Source: Lachnospiraceae bacterium (GTDB lineage: Bacteria > Bacillota > Clostridia > Lachnospirales > Lachnospiraceae). From it: a DNA stretch of 63,581 bases. The stretch spans positions 1 through 63,581 of the forward strand of contig JAFSBX010000025.1 in assembly GCA_017437065.1 (NCBI GenBank), in the 5' to 3' direction. Numbering within the stretch: the first letter of the stretch is position 1; every line of letters starts with the position of its first letter. Both the position numbers and the translations under genes were made by a program. The notes beneath the pieces are model-generated. The model was not told the origin of the DNA and did no database searches. It was given only the letters and a program-made list of their open reading frames with translations. Positions 56,011 through 63,581 of this stretch are shown here, in pieces.

Positions 56011-58350
56011 CTATTCTACAATCAAAATGCTTGGATTTGTCTTTGTAATTCTTCGTGAAATTAAGTATGAGAAACCAAAGAACATAAGTACAACAAAGGC
56101 TACCGTCCGAATCATTTCTGGCACAATTACTGGAGAACTAAAATTACTTACTCCCACAAAGATGAAAATCTTTCCAGCAATAAAATCTGTTGCAACGATA
56201 CTTAACACCACACCAATTGCTGCTCCTAATACCGAAACGATTAAAAATCGTAGGGAAAAAGAAATTCTAAGATATCGTGAATGAAATCCTAAAGCTTTAT
56301 AAATTCCTAAATCCTGTTGCTCTTTATAAAGAATTTTTCCTCCTGTCATAGCAACAACAATCAAAACGAAAATTGCGCAAATAACATTCATCAATTTTCC
56401 AAGGGCACCTGAAGCATTTAATATACCATCAATTCCTGACCATGTGTTATCGTCAATGTTAATTTTTCCATCATACTCTTTATAAAGTTTCTCAAGAATA
56501 CCATCTTTCTTGCTTTTGTCCTCCAAAATATAGTTCTGGTAGTACTGGCTTTCTCCTTTAATAATATTCTCATAGGCTACAATACCCATAGAAATGTTCT
56601 CACCCATATCATTGGCACACTGGTTGATTCCAGATACAATCATTTCTTTGGAATGGTTCTCGATTCCCACTTTTACCTTATCTCCGATTTTGATATGATG
56701 TTCATTTGCCACAACCTGAGTTACAACAATTTCATTATCATACTTACAGGTTCTACCATCGACAATGTGCAAATACTCCGGATTAGAAATGATATTTGCA
56801 AGTAAATCAAGTCCAAAAACTTCTGCAGTCATTGTTTTCGCTTGATATTTCTTGATAATAGGTGTTGTTTCACTAATCTTTTGCTCTACTTCGTTCTGAA
56901 GACTCTCATCGTCATAATAAATACCAAAATCATAGGTTCTTCCGTCCACTGAAGCAGTTCCCATGGCATTCATTAATCCAGATCCATCTTCACCAAGCCA
57001 TCCAATTAATCGATTACAGAAGGCTAATGTAAACACAAGAAGTGCTGTAATAATTGCTGCTCCAAGGTATTGCTTCTTTCCAGTTACCAGCTGACGCAGT
57101 GCAAGGAAAAACTGCAATCCTCTGCCATGAATTTTCGTATGAATGCGACTATCAAAGTATACCTCTGCTTTTCCACCCCGAATAGCTGTCATTGGTGTTA
57201 CCTTTCCGATTTTTCTAACCTGAAGCAAAATGAAACCGGTAAAGATAAGCATGATTACAAAGAAACATAGTCCAATTAATGTCACTGGCACTGTGGATGG
57301 TATTTTAATTCCGGTAGTAGGAAGAATCATTATATTTATCAGTTTCACTAAGAAGGTCGATGCTAACACTCCGACGATTAATGAAACCAGAAGAGTTACA
57401 AGATACTGCGTGCTTAATACTACGCATAACTGTTTCTTAGTAAATCCAATCGCTTTTAAAATTCCAAGATCCACATAGCTTTGTTCAATACTTGTACTAA
57501 TGCTATGACCAATTACAATAATCGTAATAATCAATAAGATTGCTACGAATCCAATTAGAATACCTACGAAAATATTCTGCAAAATCAACATAAAAGTAGC
57601 AATGGAACTTGCAGAGTAAGCATTAAGACTGTACTCTTTAAAACTTACCTTTTCGCTTATATCTCGCTGAAGTTCAGAAGTTGATAATTTTGAATGAGAG
57701 TCCTTAAACACATGTAAAGTACATCCATAAACCATATCCTTCCACTGTTTCTCATGAAAGAGTTTTAAATCTGCATCGCTGATTAATACGTTTTTCATTC
57801 CCATCATAATGCTTCCGCCTGCTGGGTCTTCAAAAAATCCCTTGACGGTAAAAGCTTTCTCATATCCTTTAAAGAAAATCTCATCTCCGATTTTTATATC
57901 ATACAATGCTTTATAGGAAATAGGAACATAGACTTCACCTTGCTCTAGTACCTTTGGCGATTCTTTATATTCAATCGTATCTCCATCAAAAACATGGTAA
58001 GAAGCATGATCTTCGGAATATCTATAAGCAAAAACACTGCTTCCCACTTCTTCTCCATCAATTACTATTTTAATAATGGCATTGTCTTCTTTTACAACCT
58101 TAGCAACACCATCAACTGCTTCCATGGACTCAACAATCTTGTCAATTTTCTTACCATTGTTGTTCATCCAGTAAATAAGATCGCCATACTGTATACGTTC
58201 CATCTCATCTGATACATAGCTTCCCGAATTATTCCAGATGCTAAGTACTGAGCTTAAGCTCACTGTAATAATAAACATTAACAGAAAGATTCCAATAAAA
58301 CTTCCTTTATGTTTTTTCATGTTTTCCCGAACCAAAGTTACATATTTCAT
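56011..58350 (-). CDS. FtsX-family ABC transporter permease
   Basis: About 779 residues with two FtsX/MacB permease repeats. The N-terminal helix (GSFIGIFLLMFIITVSLSSV) is followed by an external domain of about 200 residues and then three helices with the FtsX pattern (YVDLGILKAIGFTKKQLCVV). The second half repeats this, with a helix near 430, an external domain and three helices (QQDLGIYKALGFHSRYLRIS). The start at 58350 has GGAGG eight bases upstream. It partners the ATPase twelve bases before it and follows a two-component system, the arrangement of antimicrobial-peptide sensing and export modules. Confidence 0.92.
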   Translation of the reverse strand: MKYVTLVRENMKKHKGSFIGIFLLMFIITVSLSSVLSIWNNSGSYVSDEMERIQYGDLIYWMNNNGKKIDKIVESMEAVDGVAKVVKEDNAIIKIVIDGEEVGSSVFAYRYSEDHASYHVFDGDTIEYKESPKVLEQGEVYVPISYKALYDIKIGDEIFFKGYEKAFTVKGFFEDPAGGSIMMGMKNVLISDADLKLFHEKQWKDMVYGCTLHVFKDSHSKLSTSELQRDISEKVSFKEYSLNAYSASSIATFMLILQNIFVGILIGFVAILLIITIIVIGHSISTSIEQSYVDLGILKAIGFTKKQLCVVLSTQYLVTLLVSLIVGVLASTFLVKLINIMILPTTGIKIPSTVPVTLIGLCFFVIMLIFTGFILLQVRKIGKVTPMTAIRGGKAEVYFDSRIHTKIHGRGLQFFLALRQLVTGKKQYLGAAIITALLVFTLAFCNRLIGWLGEDGSGLMNAMGTASVDGRTYDFGIYYDDESLQNEVEQKISETTPIIKKYQAKTMTAEVFGLDLLANIISNPEYLHIVDGRTCKYDNEIVVTQVVANEHHIKIGDKVKVGIENHSKEMIVSGINQCANDMGENISMGIVAYENIIKGESQYYQNYILEDKSKKDGILEKLYKEYDGKINIDDNTWSGIDGILNASGALGKLMNVICAIFVLIVVAMTGGKILYKEQQDLGIYKALGFHSRYLRISFSLRFLIVSVLGAAIGVVLSIVATDFIAGKIFIFVGVSNFSSPVIVPEMIRTVAFVVLMFFGFSYLISRRITKTNPSILIVE

Positions 58351-58362
58351 ATCTGCCACCTC

Positions 58363-59124
58363 CTACCATTGCATGGAAGATAACCAGGCGTTAACCTGGG
58401 TCTCACGATTCTTCATCTGAGTTTCATCGTATGGAGGCATTTCCATTTCTCCAATCACTTTTCCATCTTCAATATAAAGAAGTCGTGTCGCCCGAATGGC
58501 AGCTCTTGAATCATGAGTAACCATTACAATACTCTGTCCATTCTGATTTAATTCCGTAAGAATATCAAGAATCTGCGTTGTGTTTCGCTTATTTAATGCA
58601 CCAGTCGGTTCATCTGCAAAAACAATTCCCGGTTCGTTAATCATAGCTCTGGCAATTGCAGCCCTTTGAGCTTCTCCACCAGACACCTGGGATGGATAAC
58701 GATCCTTTGCGTCCAGAACATCCATCTGTTTTAGCAACTCCTCCGAACGATGATTTACTTCTGCTGATGTCTTATCTTTATTTAGATATCCTGCAACCGC
58801 AACGTTTTCAACCAATGTTAAGTTGCTAACCAAATGTGTCTGCTGGAAAACAAATCCAAATTCTTTGGCACGAATTGGAGCCATTTTACTTTCATTCATT
58901 CCACTGATTAACTTATCCTTATAGTAAACAGCTCCACCGGTTAAGCCATCCATGCAGCTTAATGCATAAAGTAATGTGGACTTACCTGCTCCGGAAGCTC
59001 CCATGATAATTGTAAAATCTCCTTCATAAATCTCTACATCGACTTTATCCAATACGTGATTCTGTACGCCTTTGCTTGCAAAACTCTTGCATACCTTTTC
59101 TGCTTTCATAAGTACTTTTTTCAT
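58363..59124 (-). CDS. ABC transporter ATP-binding protein (MacB/LolD type)
   Basis: 253 residues. Walker A IMGASGAGKSTLLYAL, Q-loop FGFVFQQTHLVSNLTLVENV, signature QVSGGEAQRAAIARAM, Walker B IVFADEPTGALNKRN and switch MVTHDSRAA are all present, in the typical form of ATPases that pair with FtsX permeases. A short tail of 25 residues follows the core. Its promoter region carries direct repeats that fit the upstream response regulator. Confidence 0.95.
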   Translation of the reverse strand: MKKVLMKAEKVCKSFASKGVQNHVLDKVDVEIYEGDFTIIMGASGAGKSTLLYALSCMDGLTGGAVYYKDKLISGMNESKMAPIRAKEFGFVFQQTHLVSNLTLVENVAVAGYLNKDKTSAEVNHRSEELLKQMDVLDAKDRYPSQVSGGEAQRAAIARAMINEPGIVFADEPTGALNKRNTTQILDILTELNQNGQSIVMVTHDSRAAIRATRLLYIEDGKVIGEMEMPPYDETQMKNRETQVNAWLSSMQW

Positions 59125-59180
59125 GTTATCTCTCCTCTTTTTTGGGTGCGTTCTCTCTTTGTTAGTCGTACTATACCAAA

Positions 59181-59213
59181 GAAAAGTTTAAGAAGTCTTT
59201 AAGAACATTAAAA
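59181..59213 (-). promoter_or_regulatory. 11-bp direct repeats before the ABC exporter genes
   Basis: Three units of 11 bases on the plus strand: GAAAAGTTTAA, GAAGTCTTTAA and GAACATTAAAA, one helical turn apart. On the minus strand this reads TTCTTAAA-N3-TTCTTAAA, about 15-20 bases upstream of a TATAGT -10 box (59171-59176). OmpR-family regulators bind such repeats. Confidence 0.7.
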
Positions 59214-59230
59214 ACTTAATTATACGCATC

Positions 59231-60385
59231 CTACTTGGAGTTATCCTTCACAATCTTAAACTTCACGATTGCATCTAACCCTTGTTCCGAATTGTTAAGC
59301 TGCACTTCTCCGCCCATTTCCTCAACAAGGTAGGACACAATATAAAGTCCCAATCCACTTCCCGGCATATCGAAAACATTCTTTCCACGATAGAACTTTT
59401 GCATAATAAAAGGCATATCCTCCGGCAAAATACCCTTTCCATGATCTCTAACATGTAAAAGATACAATCCTTCCTCTACTTCTGTGAATATCTCCACCCT
59501 GGCATTAGGCGCATACTTTCTTGCATTATTCAAAAGATTTTCCAAGATCTGAGCAATACGCTTCCTGTCTCCCCATATATTGGCTATAACAAGAGGCTCC
59601 TTTAATTCTAACTTTTCAAACTCCAAATCCCGAATCGTATTTCGAATCACCTCAACTGCAGATATTTCTTCGCATTTTATTTCCAGCTTTTCCAGTTCCG
59701 ACAAGGAATGCAACACCAGATCATTCACAAGAGCTGTAACCTCATCACATTTGCGAATAATGGTTTCACTATACTGCTGCCTCTTTTCAAAGCTTGCGCC
59801 CAGGTTGGCCTCTAACGCCTCCGAATAAGCTCGAATGGAAGCAATTGGGGTCTTAATATCGTGGGATAAAGAAGCCACAATGGTCTTATTGGCTTCAATT
59901 GCCTCGTGTTCTTTTTTTCTGGCTGCAAGAATTTCTTTTCTCATATGGTCAAAAGCCCAGGTAAATGCACCAAAATAGTTCCTTCTCTCATAATCCAAGG
60001 TAATATCAAGATTTCCTCCTGCCACCTCCTGTGCATAGTTCTCCAATTTCTGAAATGGACGAAGGATGCTATGCCAGATGTAAAATAAAAGCATCACCAT
60101 ATAGAGAAGTCCCATTATTAAAAATCCCATTGCAACCTTTAGTCTTACATTCTGATTCTCACTAACGCTACCTTTACGAATACTATCTTCAAGCTCCACC
60201 AGCGCATCTTCCGAAGGGCTGGTACCATCAGTGCTTTTGCTAAGCTGTCGAACTTCATTGATGATAACCATCTGTTTACCAATATCATCCGGGCTACGAA
60301 GATTTCCTGTCCATATATAAATTCCAGTAGTCAAAAGTATCAGCACCACCAAAAATCCAGCCACTATTCTCCAAATCTTTTCCAT
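59231..60385 (-). CDS. Sensor histidine kinase
   Basis: About 384 residues. Two membrane helices (about 7-26 and 88-108) flank an external segment of some 60 residues, followed by a HAMP-like linker. DHp motif ASLSHDIKTPIASIRAYSEA contains the phosphorylated His, N-box ILENLLNNARKYA, G1 VRDHGKGILPED and G2 GSGLGLYIVSYLVEEMGG. It pairs with the response regulator 59 bases upstream. The start at 60385 is an ATG; a GTG at 60400 is also open. Confidence 0.93.
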   Translation of the reverse strand: MEKIWRIVAGFLVVLILLTTGIYIWTGNLRSPDDIGKQMVIINEVRQLSKSTDGTSPSEDALVELEDSIRKGSVSENQNVRLKVAMGFLIMGLLYMVMLLFYIWHSILRPFQKLENYAQEVAGGNLDITLDYERRNYFGAFTWAFDHMRKEILAARKKEHEAIEANKTIVASLSHDIKTPIASIRAYSEALEANLGASFEKRQQYSETIIRKCDEVTALVNDLVLHSLSELEKLEIKCEEISAVEVIRNTIRDLEFEKLELKEPLVIANIWGDRKRIAQILENLLNNARKYAPNARVEIFTEVEEGLYLLHVRDHGKGILPEDMPFIMQKFYRGKNVFDMPGSGLGLYIVSYLVEEMGGEVQLNNSEQGLDAIVKFKIVKDNSK

Positions 60386-60443
60386 ACACGCGGTTCTCAC
60401 TTTCTTCCATTGTTATACTACTTTATATTAATTCCATGGTCTA

Positions 60444-61127
60444 CTATTCGCTTTTTCCACAGAGCATGTACCCGACTCCCCATACGGTCTTCAAATAATC
60501 TGGTTTTGACGGATTTTCTTCTAGTTTTTCTCTAAGCCAGCGCAAATGAACCGCTACAGTAGAAAGCTCGGCCTCTGAAAACACTCCCCACACCTCATGA
60601 AGTATAGTTTCTTTAGCAATCGCTTTATCCATATTTTTACACAGATAGGCTAAGACATCGAATTCCTTTAGGGCCATTTTCACTTCTGTTCCATTTTTCG
60701 TAACCATTCGCTTTGATACGTCTACGCGCACCTTTCCAAATTCATAAACCTCATTTTCCTCATCTCCATAAGTTCTTCGAATGAGCGCATTTATTCTTGC
60801 AAGCAATTCCTTTAGCGAATATGGTTTTTCTAAATAATCGTCTCCCCCTAAATCCAATCCTTTGATTTTATCGTCTTCGCTAGTTCTCGCACTTGCGAAG
60901 ATTACCGGAACCTTAGACATTTTTCGTAGTTCCTTACATACTTCAAAACCAGTTCCGTCTGGCAAATTAATATCAAGAAGAATGAGATCAAAGCGTTCTT
61001 TCATTAATACCTCATAGGTATCTTCAATACCAGAAAGGCTCTTCACCTCATATCCATAGCTTTCTAATGTATCTGATGTAATCAATGCTAAATCCTTATC
61101 ATCATCAACAATTAATATCTTTCTCAT
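60444..61127 (-). CDS. OmpR-family response regulator
   Basis: 227 residues. The receiver domain has the acidic pair VDDDKD, the phosphorylated Asp in LILLDINLPDGTGF (about 53), the Ser/Thr switch FASARTSED and Lys in YLEKPYSLKELLARI. The C-terminal winged HTH (KMALKEFDVLAYLCKNMDKA, STVAVHLRWLREKLEE, TVWGVGYM) is of the OmpR/PhoB type. It controls the following ABC/FtsX exporter by inference from gene order and the direct repeats. Confidence 0.95.
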   Translation of the reverse strand: MRKILIVDDDKDLALITSDTLESYGYEVKSLSGIEDTYEVLMKERFDLILLDINLPDGTGFEVCKELRKMSKVPVIFASARTSEDDKIKGLDLGGDDYLEKPYSLKELLARINALIRRTYGDEENEVYEFGKVRVDVSKRMVTKNGTEVKMALKEFDVLAYLCKNMDKAIAKETILHEVWGVFSEAELSTVAVHLRWLREKLEENPSKPDYLKTVWGVGYMLCGKSE

Positions 61128-61181
61128 AAAACGTTCTCTCCATTCTTTCCGATTATCTCTGGTATCATTATCTTTTCCTTC

Positions 61182-62321
61182 TTACGTATCCTTCCTCAAT
61201 ATCTCCAAATACTCCTCATACGCAAACACTCTATTTCTCGCCGCATTGGTTGTTTCCTGCAAAATACCAAGTTCCACAAGCTTCTTCACAGCCGTAGCTA
61301 CTGTATTATAACTAATATCTAATTCCTTAGCAGTTCTCTTAATATCAATAATTGGATACTGTTCAATATAATCAAAAACTGCTCGTAAATTATCTTTGCT
61401 TCGAGTTGTCTTTGGAAGTTTTTCTATATTTGTATCATGCAGTGCAGAAAGCTGACGGATTGCTTCCAAAGAATCCGATGCCGCTTTACTCACCGCCTCC
61501 AAAAAGAATTTTATCCATTGTTCAAAGTTTCCACTTCTTCTAACTTCACTAATTCGATCATAATATTCTATCTGGTTCTTTTTCAAAAAATAGGATATAT
61601 AAATGACCGGTTTAGCAAGCAATCCCAGCTCCATCAGATAAAGGAGTATCAAAAGTCTTCCGATTCTTCCGTTGCCGTCCAAAAACGGATGTATTGTTTC
61701 AAACTGATAATGAATCAATGCGGCTCTAATCAATGGATCATAATCCACATTTTCATTGATAAATTTCTCCAAATCAGACATTGCGTTTTGCATATCCTCT
61801 ACATTGGGCGGAATATATCTAGCATCTTTTAATGAGCAGTTTGCAGGTCCAATCCAGTTTTGAGAATGTCTAAACTCTCCCGGGGTCTTATCCTGTCCAC
61901 GAACATTTTCCATTAATACTTCATGTATTTCTCTTATTAATCTGCAACACAAAGGGAATCTTTCCAGACGCTTCAATGCATACTGTGTTGCTTTCACATA
62001 ATTAATAACATCTGAAACGTCAAGATTTGCATTTGCTTCTACCTCTGGATCTAATACATCATCAAGAGTACACTGTGTGCCTTCTATTTGGGAGGAAATT
62101 AATGCTTCTTTTCTTACATACATTGATATAAACAAATCTGCATTGGAAATTAACTGTGATGCAGTATCAAGTTTTACAAGTTGTTTATTGGCATCTACTA
62201 AAAGTTTTACAATTTCCTCATCCATTTCAATTTCAGGCATAGGTGGTAATGGATTTGGTTTAAAAGATTGATAAGTAGCCTCTCCTGTTAAATTGTCAAC
62301 ATATAGTCCTGCTCGATTCAT
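61182..62321 (-). CDS. fic: Fic family protein with N-terminal inhibitory motif and C-terminal HTH
   Basis: 379 residues. An N-terminal Fic_N domain carries SSQIEGTQ near residue 77, the (S/T)xxxE(G/N) inhibitory helix of class II Fic proteins. The catalytic motif HPFLDGNGRIGRLL lies near 210, so transfer of AMP (or another nucleotide) to a target protein is expected and held in check by the inhibitory Glu. The last 75 residues form a winged HTH (IKRTAKELDISYNTVATAVK). AAGGAG precedes the ATG. The operator of four repeated sites upstream, plus the HTH, suggests autoregulation. Confidence 0.93.
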   Translation of the reverse strand: MNRAGLYVDNLTGEATYQSFKPNPLPPMPEIEMDEEIVKLLVDANKQLVKLDTASQLISNADLFISMYVRKEALISSQIEGTQCTLDDVLDPEVEANANLDVSDVINYVKATQYALKRLERFPLCCRLIREIHEVLMENVRGQDKTPGEFRHSQNWIGPANCSLKDARYIPPNVEDMQNAMSDLEKFINENVDYDPLIRAALIHYQFETIHPFLDGNGRIGRLLILLYLMELGLLAKPVIYISYFLKKNQIEYYDRISEVRRSGNFEQWIKFFLEAVSKAASDSLEAIRQLSALHDTNIEKLPKTTRSKDNLRAVFDYIEQYPIIDIKRTAKELDISYNTVATAVKKLVELGILQETTNAARNRVFAYEEYLEILRKDT

Positions 62322-62334
62322 ATAATTCTCCTTG

Positions 62335-62372
62335 TTTTGCGAAGCAAAATGCCTGCCTGATTATACAGGCAG
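62335..62372 (-). promoter_or_regulatory. Two hairpins in the fic leader
   Basis: CTGCCTG-N6-CAGGCAG (62353-62372, loop reads TATAAT on the minus strand) and TTTTGC-TTC-GCAAAA (62335-62349), the second ending beside the AAGGAG ribosome site. Could affect translation or mRNA stability. Confidence 0.5.
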
Positions 62373-62387
62373 AGAATTTTTTACCTC

Positions 62388-62483
62388 TTTTTGAAATAAC
62401 CACACTCATTATACCCTTTTTATTTCAAAAAGTCATTAGTTTTTTGAAATAAAGACGCTGGTTTCTGTATTTTGTTTCAAAAA
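62388..62483 (-). promoter_or_regulatory. Four-site operator and promoter of fic
   Basis: Sites TTTTTGAAAT (62388-62397), ATTTCAAAAA (62422-62431), TTTTTGAAAT (62441-62450) and GTTTCAAAAA (62474-62483) alternate in orientation with centre spacings of 34, 19 and 33 bases. A TATAAT -10 box (62408-62413, minus strand) lies between the first two sites. The fourth site covers the stop codon of the antitoxin gene. Two more copies exist in this window. Confidence 0.8.
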
Positions 62484-62872
62484 GTCTTTTTCACTAACCT
62501 TATAATTGCTTTTCTTCTCAAATACTCCTTATAACTCATTACATATAATTCATCATAACTATTTCTTATTGTAGGAAACGGCATATCAATGCTCTCACAT
62601 ATTCTGACAATCTCTGCAGGATTTTTTAGTTTTTGAATTGTAATTACCTCTAATTCAGAATTCTGATTGTTTATTCCAAAATACTCCTTCTCAATATCTA
62701 ATTCTCCGTTTGGTTTTCTAATCCGAAAATATTCATTGAAAATATCCTTTGTCATAATAACTAATTTAAGTTCTCCATTTCTGTTTACCACTACAGGCTC
62801 GCCTGCCTTATTACATAATTCAACAATTCCTGTTGTATCTTTTAAACTTGATAATGGTATAAATTTATTCAT
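62477..62872 (-). CDS. Phd/YefM-like antitoxin-type protein
   Basis: 131 residues. The first 45 match the Phd/YefM fold: MNKFIPLSSLKDTTGIVELC, then AGEPVVVNRNGELKLVIMTK. The C-terminal 85 residues (ITIQKLKNPAEIVRICESID, ELYVMSYKEYLRRKAI) are longer than in a typical Phd and unrecognised. GGAGGAG lies four bases before the ATG. It precedes fic by 155 bases, and no ParE/Doc toxin gene is adjacent. A truncated copy lies at 55059-55371. Confidence 0.82.
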   Translation of the reverse strand: MNKFIPLSSLKDTTGIVELCNKAGEPVVVNRNGELKLVIMTKDIFNEYFRIRKPNGELDIEKEYFGINNQNSELEVITIQKLKNPAEIVRICESIDMPFPTIRNSYDELYVMSYKEYLRRKAIIRLVKKTF

Positions 62873-62939
62873 TTTTCTCCTCCATAAAATGGGCGAATTT
62901 TTGTTGCTCCCAACATAACTCGTTCCTATTTTTTAATAT

Positions 62940-63053
62940 TTCCGTCCAAGCCACTTCGAAAAAGCTTCGCTTTTCCTCAGTGTTTGGCTTTCGCCAAATT
63001 GTCCACTCGTAAAAAAGAGGCTCATACAAGCAAGCTTGTATCGCCTCTTTTTA
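62940..63053. repeat. Cluster of small hairpins and a strong terminator
   Basis: AAAAGC-TTC-GCTTTT, TTTGGC-TTTC-GCCAAA, and at 63011-63053 a long stem AAAAAGAGGC/GCCTCTTTTT with inner ATACAAGC/GCTTGTAT. The last can terminate in both directions and probably closes the unit ending with the EAL gene. No gene is seen in 62873-63010. Confidence 0.6.
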
Positions 63054-63090
63054 CTCCTGTCCAGCTTGGACTCAATGCTCCAACATATTT

Positions 63091-63330
63091 TCAATAAATA
63101 TTTGAATGTGTCAAGTAAGGGACAAAATAATAATAGCCATTACAAAGAACCCACACTTCATAATGGCTAATTGCATGTTTCATATTAAATTAACACTTCG
63201 TAAACCTGAAAGTTTACTTCTACTTTGAGAATAACTTTTTATATGGATTATCTGCACCAATTGTTCCAATTGAAACTTGTACTGTTGCTTTAGGTGTATA
63301 TGCAATTCACAAACCTTATCTATTTTTCAA
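63091..63330. other. Gap between the EAL gene and the hairpin cluster
   Basis: Contains a perfect 9-bp inverted repeat TAGCCATTA/TAATGGCTA (about 63134-63170). Short open stretches occur on both strands (on the minus strand TPKATVQVSIGTIGADNPYK to a stop), with no start codon. The latter could be a gene remnant; I cannot name it. Confidence 0.3.
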
Positions 63331-63367
63331 CGTTGATAAATCATAGCTCTCCACAAACAGAATACTT

Positions 63368-63581
63368 CTATACGCAATATTTCTCAATTACATCCTCCTT
63401 TGCAATAGGTTTTGAGTAATAATACCCCTGGAAGCTATGTATTCCGTATTCCCTAAGTATGTCACGCATTCCGGAGGTTTCAATACCTTCCACACACACC
63501 TTTGCCCCAAAAATGCTGGCGGCATCAGCTAAATTATTTACCAGTTTTCTTTCTTTGTCGTCTTCTTCTATTTTTTGAACA
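63368..63581 (-). CDS. EAL domain protein, C-terminal end only
   Basis: The last 70 codons of a gene that continues past the right edge. VCVEGIETSGMRDILREYGI and SFQGYYYSKPIAKED are the closing EGIET and QGYYFSKP motifs of EAL cyclic di-GMP phosphodiesterases, followed by a stop at 63368. The active-site EAL motif itself and any sensory domain are outside the window, so catalytic activity cannot be judged. Confidence 0.88.
   Translation of the reverse strand, partial: VQKIEEDDKERKLVNNLADAASIFGAKVCVEGIETSGMRDILREYGIHSFQGYYYSKPIAKEDVIEKYCV

Noticed and set aside
63196-63339. Plus-strand open stretch near the EAL gene
   Set aside because: No start codon, preceded by a stop, and the opposite strand is equally open; at most a remnant.
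46000-63581. Intact mobile element carrying the accessory genes
   Set aside because: No transposase, integrase, relaxase or flanking tRNA or attachment repeat was found; only duplicated cassettes and gene remnants are visible.

Overview
The window is a low-GC chromosomal segment of a Gram-positive Clostridia member, most likely a Lachnospiraceae gut anaerobe. The reasons are the pta-ackA acetate pathway, the gene block yceD-rpmF-plsX-acpP-rnc-smc-ftsY, T-box leaders on aminoacyl-tRNA synthetase genes, a SpoIID-domain protein, a Clostridia-type 6S RNA and strong AGGAGG ribosome binding sites. No tRNA, rRNA, CRISPR array or intact insertion sequence was seen.

Layout. 1-1.5 kb: truncated coiled-coil repeat protein and a YitT membrane protein. 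1.8-16.2 kb: a minus-strand housekeeping block (read in transcription order: pta, ackA, a DUF5722-like secreted protein, yceD, rpmF, a ZIP metal transporter, plsX, acpP, rnc, smc, ftsY, ilvA-type threonine dehydratase). 16.4-18.6 kb: tmcAL (acetate-using tRNA-Met cytidine ligase) next to the acetate pathway, then an HTH-Uma2 fusion. 18.8-21.6 kb: leuS with its T-box. 21.7-28 kb: a membrane acyltransferase, an SH3-SGNH lipoprotein, an unrecognised membrane protein and an EF-G paralogue. 28.3-40.3 kb: tyrA, PilZ, queA, M18 aminopeptidase, pheST with T-box, YihY, SpoIID protein and 6S RNA. 40.3-46 kb: DUF3795-MmcQ protein, a divergent tyrosine phenol-lyase/tryptophanase-family enzyme with a divergent LysR regulator, a SpoU methyltransferase and PutP.

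46-63.6 kb is the accessory part. It holds a PadR-controlled ABC-2 exporter, a MarR-flavodoxin pair, a lipoprotein and a macro-domain protein. It also holds a DUF4143 AAA ATPase surrounded by gene debris, a two-component system with an ABC/FtsX exporter, and a Phd-like antitoxin followed by a Fic protein. The window ends in the tail of an EAL-domain protein.

The most interesting signal is in this accessory part. A control region with four ten-base sites of the TTTTTGAAAT type, in alternating orientation with centre spacings of 34-19-33/34 bases, lies between the Phd-like antitoxin and fic. It recurs in two decayed copies about 7 and 9 kb away. One copy still carries a remnant of the fic start (ATG changed to ACG) and lies upstream of the macro-domain gene. 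The other follows a truncated antitoxin copy and precedes the DUF4143 ATPase. A further DUF4143 ATPase fragment sits at 50.2 kb. Read together, these show repeated duplication and decay of a Phd/Fic cassette with its own operator. Other regulator-operator pairs can be read directly: PadR (three ATCCAA-N2-TTGGAT sites), MarR (20-bp palindrome) and the OmpR-type regulator (11-bp direct repeats).
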